This document shows positions 1 to 5,031 of a stretch of 6,160 nt of DNA, piece by piece. Source of the stretch: Verrucomicrobiota bacterium (lineage in GTDB: Bacteria > Verrucomicrobiota > Verrucomicrobiia > Limisphaerales > UBA1100); the NCBI GenBank assembly GCA_028872685.1, contig JAPKEI010000174.1, positions 1-6,160 of the forward strand, in the 5' to 3' direction. The first letter of the stretch is position 1, and each line of letters begins with the position of its first letter. A program made the position numbers and the translations under genes. Under the pieces are notes generated by a model, which worked only from the letters and a program-made list of their open reading frames with translations, did no database searches and was not told where the DNA came from.

Positions 1-55
1 AGGATGTATTTTCTCATGGCCGTCAGTTCAACATATTTTTAAATTTTCTGTCTAC

Positions 56-61
56 TATAAA
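56..61 (+). promoter_or_regulatory. Possible -10 box upstream of the first gene
   Basis: TATAAA at 56-61 sits in the AT-rich stretch covering roughly the first 80 bases, before the G-rich leader of the unknown gene starting near 145. No good -35 hexamer lies 16-18 bases upstream, so this rests on the -10 match and the local AT-richness alone. Confidence 0.22.
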
Positions 62-111
62 GATTGGCTTTTTTTACAGTAGGGTGCGGGCCGGTTTTTT
101 TGGAGTGCAAT

Positions 112-136
112 GGGGCGCGGGGTGTGGTTGGGTGGG
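112..136 (+). other. Canonical G-quadruplex motif in the leader
   Basis: Four G-runs occur at 112-115, 119-122, 130-132 and 134-136, with loops of 3, 7 and 1 bases. This satisfies the usual G3+N1-7 rule. It lies on the coding strand and ends 8 bases before the ATG at 145. If transcribed, it could fold in the mRNA over the place where a ribosome binding site would be. If translation starts further upstream it would instead be coding. The motif is directly visible; folding and function are inference. Confidence 0.5.
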
Positions 137-144
137 CGTTTGCT

Positions 145-459
145 ATGGGATTATTGCCGGAAATGTTTGTGGACGAGATTGAAGCGGCAGTGAAGTCGTT
201 TGATCTGCATGTGGTGTGCCTGGATAAATCGCCGGAGGATTGCCAGGCATCGCTGGAGAGTTTGCTGGTGAAGGCGATGCGGGCGTATGAATCGCGTGGG
301 GAAGGGATGCGCCACGGGATCGCGCTGGATAAACAGGTGACGATTTTTCTCAGCGAAGTGGACGGGGAAGAGAAGCCGATGTGCGGCATTTATTTCAACC
401 TGCATTCGCCCTACAAAAAAGCGCAGCCGGAAGCCGAGCCGGCGGAGTCAAGGAATTGA
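145..459 (+). CDS. Small soluble protein of unknown function
   Basis: This encodes 104 residues from the ATG at 145. I do not recognise the family. The protein has no signal peptide or membrane segment and looks like a mixed alpha/beta fold. An acidic amphipathic helix near the start (FVDEIEAAVKSF) is followed by a strand (LHVVCLD), a helix with an SLESLLVKAMRAYES core, and two C-terminal strand-like segments (KQVTIFLSEV and CGIYFNLHSPY). The tail is rich in Pro, Ala and Glu. Two Cys (in VVCLD and MCGIY) and two His occur, but no metal-site spacing is evident. The start is uncertain. No Shine-Dalgarno site precedes 145, and the frame stays open back to a TTG at 64, with TTG 100, GTG 124 and ATG 163 as other options. 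The gene ends 50 bp from the convergent lipoprotein gene. Codon third positions favour G and T, giving this strand a G excess. Confidence 0.6.
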   Translation: MGLLPEMFVDEIEAAVKSFDLHVVCLDKSPEDCQASLESLLVKAMRAYESRGEGMRHGIALDKQVTIFLSEVDGEEKPMCGIYFNLHSPYKKAQPEAEPAESRN

Positions 460-468
460 AAAAGAAAA

Positions 469-496
469 AAGGCCCCGAGGTTTCCCTCGGAGCCTT
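469..496 (-). terminator. Rho-independent terminator between convergent genes
   Basis: The arms at 469-480 and 485-496 pair over 6 bp (CCGAGG/CCTCGG), one C.A mismatch, then GGC/GCC and an AA/TT extension, around a TTTC loop. On the minus strand the hairpin is followed by six T and then more T, making it a strong terminator for the lipoprotein gene ending at 510. Read on the plus strand only a short TTCT follows, so it would stop the unknown gene ending at 459 less efficiently. It may work in both directions. Confidence 0.85.
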
Positions 497-509
497 CTCC
501 ACCTATCCG

Positions 510-935
510 TTATTTGGGGCGAACTGAATCGCCCACACGGATGTCCCCCTTGTTGATATCAGCTACTAAATACGTGTCGTCGGTTTGCTCTGTGGTGGTG
601 ATCTCTCCTACGGGCTGGCCCTGGCGGAGGACGAGGTAGCGCATCTCGGGTGGCGGGAGTTTGGAACCCACAATTTCCACCACCACAAAAGCGAGGCCTT
701 GATCCACGAGCATGACGCGGCCGGCATCATTCCCAACCTGCAAATTGGCAGGCGTATTAGGTTTGGACTTAGGGTTGTTTTTGATGCCCACCTTGGGAGG
801 GCTTTGGCCGAAGTTGTTGCCGGCCCCTCCGATGGGATTGGCCGATGGATCTTCCTTGCCCTTGATATAGTTGCATCCAGTGAATGCAGACACGCCAAGC
901 GCTAGCAGATAGTAAATTGGGATCCTCCTTGTCAC
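510..935 (-). CDS. Predicted lipoprotein with C-terminal beta-barrel-like domain
   Basis: This encodes 141 residues from a GTG at 935. The N-terminus is a classic lipoprotein signal: two Arg (R3, R4), a hydrophobic stretch IPIYYLLALGVSAF, and a lipobox-like FTGC with the acceptor Cys at 21. The -3 position is Phe rather than the usual Leu. The mature protein should be lipid-anchored in the envelope. Residues 25-70 form a Pro/Asn/Gly/Lys-rich flexible linker. Residues 73-141 look like a compact all-beta domain: hydrophobic strand LAFVVVEIVG, then YLVLRQGQPVGEI, and YLVADINKGDIRVGDSV at the end. The last part has the 'V-A-x-I-x-x-G-x-I-x-x-G-D-x-V' pattern seen in FlgT C-terminal-like and related small beta domains; that resemblance is my inference. 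GTG 935 is chosen because it supplies the two Arg. The open frame continues upstream to 1388 but the extra sequence is not protein-like. An AAGGAGG lies inside codons 2-4, which leaves the start somewhat open. Confidence 0.75.
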   Translation of the reverse strand: MTRRIPIYYLLALGVSAFTGCNYIKGKEDPSANPIGGAGNNFGQSPPKVGIKNNPKSKPNTPANLQVGNDAGRVMLVDQGLAFVVVEIVGSKLPPPEMRYLVLRQGQPVGEITTTEQTDDTYLVADINKGDIRVGDSVRPK

Positions 936-971
936 CCTTAACTGGCAGCAGGCTATTGAATTTGTGGGTTT

Positions 972-977
972 CGTCAA
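972..977 (-). promoter_or_regulatory. Possible -35 box for the lipoprotein gene
   Basis: Minus-strand TTGACG lies 37 bases upstream of the GTG at 935. The best -10-like sequence downstream (AATAGC) is only about 14 bases away and matches poorly. This is a weak candidate. The same hexamer, TTGACG, precedes the helicase gene with better spacing. Confidence 0.25.
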
Positions 978-997
978 CTTCAGGTTGTTCGCAAACT

Positions 998-1049
998 GTG
1001 AGTCACGTGTGAATAAGCAGGCCCAAGAAAAGCCTGCTGTGGCACTCAC
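998..1049. other. 52-nt stem-loop in the divergent lipoprotein intergenic region
   Basis: Three nested helices are visible. GTGAGT (998-1003) pairs with ACTCAC (1044-1049). CAC (1004-1006) pairs with GTG (1039-1041), leaving a 2-base bulge. AGCAGGC (1016-1022) pairs with GCCTGCT (1032-1038) around a 9-base loop, with a 9-base one-sided bulge (1007-1015). It is not followed by a T-run close enough to call a terminator on either strand. It may be a leader structure of one of the flanking genes, a small RNA or a protein-binding element. The pairing is seen; the role is unknown. Confidence 0.45.
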
Positions 1050-1111
1050 ACACACCTGTATCATCCTCATTTTTGGATTGCTTTTTGCCCCCGATCGACT
1101 AGTTTTAATGG

Positions 1112-1309
1112 ATGGAGGTGCTAAACACAAAACGCAGTATTCCATTGGGAATATTGATGGCGGTTTTTGCAATTGGACTGACCGGGTGCTCGGGCATTCG
1201 CGTGAACCAAGATATTTCTCCGGCCACAATTTTGTTGCCGGGACTGCTGGGCGAGCATGACACCACTGAGGCCAGAGCAGAGCCTTTGATGGCCGGGCAT
1301 TCCCGATAG
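1112..1309 (+). CDS. Very small predicted lipoprotein
   Basis: This encodes 65 residues. The first 26 form a lipoprotein signal peptide: K7 and R8, a hydrophobic core IPLGILMAVFAIG, and the canonical lipobox L-T-G-C with Cys at 26. The mature peptide is only 40 residues. It starts CSGIRVNQDISPATILLPGLLG, whose segment SPATILLPGLL is hydrophobic and Pro-rich, and ends in a charged, low-hydrophobicity tail. I recall short lipoproteins of this type, with an 'SP..FLLPGL'-like patch, from Verrucomicrobiota; that is memory, not a search result. ATG 1112 is the first in-frame start that keeps the basic n-region, but it has no upstream Shine-Dalgarno. A GGAGG instead lies at 1114-1118 inside the gene. 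ATG 1157 would remove the basic residues. It is divergent from the lipoprotein gene at 510-935, suggesting a shared regulatory region for two envelope proteins. Confidence 0.65.
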   Translation: MEVLNTKRSIPLGILMAVFAIGLTGCSGIRVNQDISPATILLPGLLGEHDTTEARAEPLMAGHSR

Positions 1310-1338
1310 GGGTCGACTTCTGCAGTGATTTTCGCCGC

Positions 1339-1364
1339 TTGCCTGGGCATCGGGGCAACTTTTT
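1339..1364 (+). terminator. Probable terminator of the small lipoprotein gene
   Basis: TTGCCT (1339-1344) pairs with GGGCAA (1353-1358), with one T.G pair, around an 8-base loop. A C and five T (1360-1364) follow, with more T-rich sequence after that. It lies 30 bases past the stop codon at 1309, a suitable place for an intrinsic terminator, though the stem is short. Confidence 0.5.
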
Positions 1365-1381
1365 CTTCGATTGCTTTTTGT

Positions 1382-1393
1382 GAAGCATGCTTC
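1382..1393. repeat. Perfect 12-bp palindrome
   Basis: GAAGCATGCTTC is its own reverse complement. It has no loop, so it is a poor hairpin and a better candidate for a dimeric protein-binding site. It lies about 70 bp upstream of the putative helicase promoter. It could also be chance. Confidence 0.3.
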
Positions 1394-1407
1394 TTTCACC
1401 TATTTTT

Positions 1408-1422
1408 TAGGGGTCAAGTCTA
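1408..1422. repeat. Motif resembling RAYT/REP-associated dispersed sequence
   Basis: TAGGGGTCAAGTCTAT (1407-1422) is flanked by T-runs on both sides. It resembles the 'AGGGGTCAGGTCT' type of motif that I recall recurring next to REP-associated tyrosine transposase (IS200-like) genes. No transposase gene is present here, so at most this is a remnant or a single dispersed copy. The identification is from memory and needs a genome-wide count. Confidence 0.25.
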
Positions 1423-1460
1423 TTTCTTTTTTTAGTGTACCTAAATTTTTCCATTTCGTG

Positions 1461-1489
1461 TTGACGGGGATTCGCCAACCTGCCATAGC
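1461..1489 (+). promoter_or_regulatory. Probable sigma70-type promoter of the SNF2 helicase gene
   Basis: TTGACG at 1461-1466 (five of six consensus bases) is followed after 17 bases by CATAGC at 1484-1489 (three of six). Transcription would then start near 1496, giving a leader of about 28 nt with a purine-rich AGAAAGAGAAA (1506-1516) as a weak ribosome binding site before the ATG at 1524. The -35 is good and the -10 mediocre. Confidence 0.4.
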
Positions 1490-1523
1490 TAACCTTTCCG
1501 TTTTTAGAAAGAGAAATTGACAC

Positions 1524-4500
1524 ATGCCACGCGGTAAAAAAGGAACAAGAAAACCCGCGCCCAAGAGCGGCGCGGCCCTGAAATATGATGCGCACGCCAC
1601 CGCGCTTGAAGATGCCTACGGCATGTTGGCAGACTTGCGCCGCGAGCTTTCCGATTCGCGCGAGGACGTGGATGAACGCGAGGACATCCTCGAGCTGTTT
1701 GCCAAATGCAAGGATGAGCAGCGGGCGTGGCTGTTGTTGGAGGATTATTTTTCCAAGCTGAAGCTGAGCCGCAAGGATTTTCCCGGGGATGATTGGTGGG
1801 ATGACGTGGCAAAGGCAAAGGGCAAGAAACGCCTGGAGGCCCTCTCGGTGGTGTTCCTGCGCGCAGGAAGGCAAATGCCGGCTGAGCTAAATCAGCACGC
1901 GAACCTCAAGCGCTTCAAGGAAATCGAAAAGGCCGAGCGCGAGCGCGCGGTGTTCAAGGAGCTGGAACATTGGATGTTCCCGCCCGCGCCGAATCATCTC
2001 GATGCCCCGCGCGCATCCATCCGCGCTGTGGCCGTGCCGGAGCCGGAAGACCTCGATTCAAGTCTGCAAACCTTGCGGGTGGAATTCGTGGTGCGCAGGC
2101 CGCGCACGGGCGACCGCAAGAAATCGATCACCAATCTCGTAGACCTCACCGTGCGCGCTGCGCACGAAAAAGAATTGTTTCCGGCCGAGGATTGGGAATT
2201 CATCGAGTGGGTTGTCGAACATTACGGCGACGAGCTCAAGGGGCGCGACAGCCTCACCTTCACTGGCCAGCCGTTGCTGCAATGGCTGGCCCATTGGGGC
2301 GGCCAATCGCGACTGCAACCGGGCGTGGATTCCCAGCCCTATGAGTTCCACGGCCAACTTGCCGAGCTGAGCCCTTCGTTTAAAAACGGCACGGCTGTGC
2401 TCGCCTTCACCCACACGCTCTTGCTGCCCGATGGCCGTGAGGTGGCGCTGGAGGATGCGAAATTTTTTGCCGGTCGGCCCACAATGGTGCTGGTGGACAA
2501 CACATTTTATTTCCTGCGCAACAGTCCGCCCGCTTCGCTGCTAAGCAAGTGGGTGGGCAATCCGCGCGCTCCGATCAACAAACTCAGCACGCGATTCATC
2601 ACCGAACTGCGTCGCACCCACGTGCGCGAGGGCATCGACTGGAATGAACTGTGCGAATCGCACACGGCCAAGCCGCTATTCGTTTTGGAAATGCATGGCG
2701 ACCGCCTCGAACTGCGCTTGCAAGCCAAGAGCGACCTCGACGGTAGCCTCTGGGAATGGACCGGCCATGAATGGCACATCAAAGCCAAAGGCAAACGCCG
2801 CGCGGACAAGCCGCAAGTGTTGGAGGACGACCGCCTCGAGCCTTCCATCGAATGGCTGCGCAAGCTCGATTGGTTTACGCCTGAGCCCGGTTTGTGGGTG
2901 GGCGATGCGAATGAAAATTTTCTTAACGTGCTCGCCAGCGTGTGGCACGAACGCCCGCAGGACGCGGAATTTCTTGGCAACGATTCGTTCCAGCGCCTGT
3001 TCCTCAAACCCAAGCGATTAAAGCCCACGCTCATTGTGAAAGGCAGCGGCATCGATTGGCTTTCGGTTTCCACGGAGTGGGAAGAGGAAGGAATGAAGCT
3101 CACCAAAAAAGATTTGGAAAGCCTCGCGCAGGCGACCAGCCGGTTTGTGAAACTGCCCAGCAAAGGCTGGGTGGAGCTCGATGTGGACGCCACCCAACGC
3201 GCGCAGGAAGCGATGGCTGATCTCGGCCTTGACGGCCTCGAAACGGGCACGCAAAAGATCGCGATGGAACAGGCCGCGCATCTTGGCGAAGACGCTCTTT
3301 CGCAATTCGGCGATGGCAAGCAGGCGCAAAAACTGCGCGACCGCATCGAGCATTTCGAGGGCATCCCCACCAACGACCTGCCCGAAGGCATCAATGCCGA
3401 GCTTCGACCGTATCAGCATTCGGGTTTCGAGTTTCTCTGCCACCTGCAGTCCATGCGCCTCGGCGGCATCCTCGCCGACGATATGGGCCTCGGCAAAACG
3501 CTCCAAACGCTCGTCTATCTTAAATGGCTCAAGCACCGGAAAAAACGTGGCAAATCCAATCCGTGCCTCGTCGTGTGCCCCGCCTCGGTGATGCACAACT
3601 GGAAACGTGAGGTGGAGAAATTCACTCCGGATATGTCCGTGCTCGTGCTCGAAAGCGGCGCCGCGCGCCACGCGATGCGCAAGCACATCCCCGATTACGA
3701 CATCGTAGTGACCAACTACTCGCTGCTCCGCCGCGACCTCGAGGATTTGCAACGCTACAAATTCAACGCCATTATTCTCGATGAAGCGCAGTTCATCAAA
3801 AACCCCGGCGCGCAGGTCACCCAATCGGTTAAGCAACTCTCGTGCAAAATCCGGCTCGCCCTCACCGGCACGCCGTTGGAAAATCGCCTGCTCGATTTGT
3901 GGAGCATCGTGGACTTCGTACAGCCGGGCTATCTCGGCGATGAAAAACATTTCCACGCCATGTACGACCCCGCCGGCGGCGACAGCGAAGAAGCTATTGC
4001 CAATCGCCGCATCGCCCGCAAGCGCCTCTCCTCGCGACTGCGCCCCATCTTGCTCCGACGCGTCAAAACCGAGGTCGCCAAGGATTTACCCGAGCGAATC
4101 GAGCAACGGCACGACTGCGAACTAGGCGCGGATCAACGCAAACTGTACCTCGCCGAACTCCGTCGCAGCCGCGATACGGTGATGGAAACCATCCAAACCA
4201 AAGGCGTCGCCAAAAGCCGAATGCAAGTGCTCGCCGCCCTCACGCGATTGCGCCAGATTTGCTGTCACCCCGCACTCGTAGGCAACGACTCCTCCTCCGG
4301 CAAAACCGATGCGCTGTTCGACCTGCTCGAGCCATTGGTCGCACAGGGCGAAAAAGTTTTGGTCTTCAGCCAGTTTGTGCAGATGCTGAAAGTTTTGGAA
4401 AAAGATTGTGGCACGCGCGAGATCCCCACGCACATGCTCACCGGCGAAACCAAAAACCGGCAGGATGTCGTCAACGCGTTCCAGGAATCCGAAGGCGCAG

Positions 4501-4805
4501 GCATTTTCCTGCTTAGCCTCCGCGCCGCCGGCACTGGCCTCAACCTCACCACTGCAAGCTATGTGGTGCTATACGATCCGTGGTGGAATCCGGCCGTGGA
4601 AGCGCAGGCCATTGACCGCACCCACCGCATCGGCCAAACCAAAACCGTCAACGCCTACAAACTTATCGCCCCCGGAACGGTTGAGGAAAAAATCTGGAAC
4701 CTCCAACAAAGCAAACGCCAAACCATCTCCGACGTCCTCGGCGAAAAAGGCTTCGCCAAGAGCCTCACCAAAACCGATTTGGAATTCCTCTTCAGCGAAG
4801 AATAA
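1524..4805 (+). CDS. SNF2-family DNA-dependent ATPase (DEAD/DEAH box helicase)
   Basis: This 1093-residue protein is of the bacterial Swi2/Snf2 superfamily 2 type, ATPases that translocate on double-stranded DNA and remodel protein-DNA complexes. The motor occupies about residues 620-1093 and every motif is intact. These are the LRPYQ box (627-631), Walker A DMGLGKT with K658, motif Ia CLVVCPAS (681-688), VTNYS (729-733), Walker B DEAQ (753-756), motif III ALTGTPLEN (779-787), the LTRLRQICCHP signature (906-916), motif IV KVLVFSQF (944-951), motif V AAGTGLN (1001-1007) and motif VI QAIDRTHRIGQ (1028-1038) with arginine-finger candidates R1032 and R1035. The N-terminal half starts with a basic tail, then charged helices (about 25-65), then an alpha/beta region. 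It ends in a helicase-associated segment around DWLSVSTEW (511-519), typical of long bacterial SNF2 proteins. No SWIM-type Cys/His zinc motif is visible. It is a single-gene unit with no defence or restriction partner adjacent. A housekeeping role in transcription, repair or chromosome remodelling is inferred; the exact substrate is unknown. Confidence 0.95.
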   Translation: MPRGKKGTRKPAPKSGAALKYDAHATALEDAYGMLADLRRELSDSREDVDEREDILELFAKCKDEQRAWLLLEDYFSKLKLSRKDFPGDDWWDDVAKAKGKKRLEALSVVFLRAGRQMPAELNQHANLKRFKEIEKAERERAVFKELEHWMFPPAPNHLDAPRASIRAVAVPEPEDLDSSLQTLRVEFVVRRPRTGDRKKSITNLVDLTVRAAHEKELFPAEDWEFIEWVVEHYGDELKGRDSLTFTGQPLLQWLAHWGGQSRLQPGVDSQPYEFHGQLAELSPSFKNGTAVLAFTHTLLLPDGREVALEDAKFFAGRPTMVLVDNTFYFLRNSPPASLLSKWVGNPRAPINKLSTRFITELRRTHVREGIDWNELCESHTAKPLFVLEMHGDRLELRLQAKSDLDGSLWEWTGHEWHIKAKGKRRADKPQVLEDDRLEPSIEWLRKLDWFTPEPGLWVGDANENFLNVLASVWHERPQDAEFLGNDSFQRLFLKPKRLKPTLIVKGSGIDWLSVSTEWEEEGMKLTKKDLESLAQATSRFVKLPSKGWVELDVDATQRAQEAMADLGLDGLETGTQKIAMEQAAHLGEDALSQFGDGKQAQKLRDRIEHFEGIPTNDLPEGINAELRPYQHSGFEFLCHLQSMRLGGILADDMGLGKTLQTLVYLKWLKHRKKRGKSNPCLVVCPASVMHNWKREVEKFTPDMSVLVLESGAARHAMRKHIPDYDIVVTNYSLLRRDLEDLQRYKFNAIILDEAQFIKNPGAQVTQSVKQLSCKIRLALTGTPLENRLLDLWSIVDFVQPGYLGDEKHFHAMYDPAGGDSEEAIANRRIARKRLSSRLRPILLRRVKTEVAKDLPERIEQRHDCELGADQRKLYLAELRRSRDTVMETIQTKGVAKSRMQVLAALTRLRQICCHPALVGNDSSSGKTDALFDLLEPLVAQGEKVLVFSQFVQMLKVLEKDCGTREIPTHMLTGETKNRQDVVNAFQESEGAGIFLLSLRAAGTGLNLTTASYVVLYDPWWNPAVEAQAIDRTHRIGQTKTVNAYKLIAPGTVEEKIWNLQQSKRQTISDVLGEKGFAKSLTKTDLEFLFSEE

Positions 4806-4855
4806 AGAAGTGAGTGGTGCCCGCTGCGAAACACGAATCATCAATCACAATTCAA

Positions 4856-4879
4856 GACCCAAGCCCTTGAGCCTTGGTC
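4856..4879. other. Imperfect hairpin after the helicase gene
   Basis: GACCCAAG (4856-4863) pairs with CTTGGTC (4873-4879) over 7 bp with one bulged C and a 9-base loop. On the plus strand it is followed by A-rich, not T-rich, sequence, so it is not a standard intrinsic terminator. It is the only hairpin seen in the 90 bp between the helicase stop and the tRNA, and may mark the 3' end of the helicase transcript. Confidence 0.3.
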
Positions 4880-4895
4880 ATTGAAAATTAAAAAG

Positions 4896-4969
4896 TGGTT
4901 GTCCCGCAGGGATTTGAACCCCGACTAGATGTACCAAAAACATCTGTGCTACCATTACACCACGGGACA
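4896..4969 (-). tRNA. tRNA-Gln (anticodon TTG), CCA encoded
   Basis: The minus strand folds into a full cloverleaf of 71 nt plus an encoded CCA. The acceptor TGTCCCG/CGGGACA pairs over 7 bp, with the U1-A72 pair typical of bacterial tRNA-Gln. The D-arm is GTGT...GCAC with one G.T pair and the loop GG. The anticodon stem GATGT/ACATC carries the loop TTTTGGT, giving anticodon 34-36 = TTG, which reads CAA and, by wobble, CAG. The variable loop has 4 nt. The T-arm CGGGG/CCCTG has loop TTCAAAT. The discriminator is A, followed by CCA. Right after the CCA comes a T-rich stretch (CTTTTTAATTTTC) that may end transcription. It is transcribed away from the dus gene. Its promoter should lie in 4970-5031, but I see no clear boxes there. 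Confidence 0.96.
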
Positions 4970-4986
4970 GTAGGCCGCACACACAC

Positions 4987-5000
4987 TAGCTGCCCAGCTA
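4987..5000. promoter_or_regulatory. Perfect 6+2+6 dyad between tRNA-Gln and dus
   Basis: TAGCTG and CAGCTA are separated by CC. The dyad lies 18 bp upstream of the tRNA 5' end and 31 bp upstream of the dus start, in a 62-bp divergent spacer. It is operator-like in size and symmetry. A role in regulating either gene is inference only. Confidence 0.3.
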
Positions 5001-5031
5001 CTCGCCGAAAAGAAAATTCCCTAGAAATCCC

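Noticed and set aside
1..42. C-terminus of an upstream gene (open frame ending in TAA at 40-42)
   Set aside because: Only 13 codons are visible and all three forward frames stay open for a similar distance, so no coding call can be supported.
936..1388. N-terminal extension of the minus-strand lipoprotein frame to a 292-residue protein
   Set aside because: The added residues are low-quality, Cys/Ser/Pro-rich translation antisense to the small lipoprotein, and they would bury a clear lipoprotein signal peptide in mid-protein.
2507..3394. 295-residue minus-strand ORF inside the helicase gene
   Set aside because: Ser/Arg/Pro-rich translation typical of an antisense shadow, with no domain or start-site support.
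3018..3956. 312-residue minus-strand ORF inside the helicase gene
   Set aside because: It is antisense to the conserved SNF2 motor, including the Walker A and B regions, and arises from the codon bias of that gene; it has no recognisable motif.
1524..4805. DISARM, restriction or other phage-defence locus built on the SNF2 gene
   Set aside because: No drmA/drmB, methyltransferase, nuclease or other partner lies on either side; the neighbours are lipoproteins, a tRNA and dus.
4833..4855. AATCA-like short tandem repeats after the helicase gene
   Set aside because: Only two imperfect copies in an AT-rich spacer; likely chance.
4896..4969. tRNA-associated integration site with a mobile element
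   Set aside because: No integrase, no direct repeat of the tRNA 3' end elsewhere in the window, and housekeeping genes on both sides.
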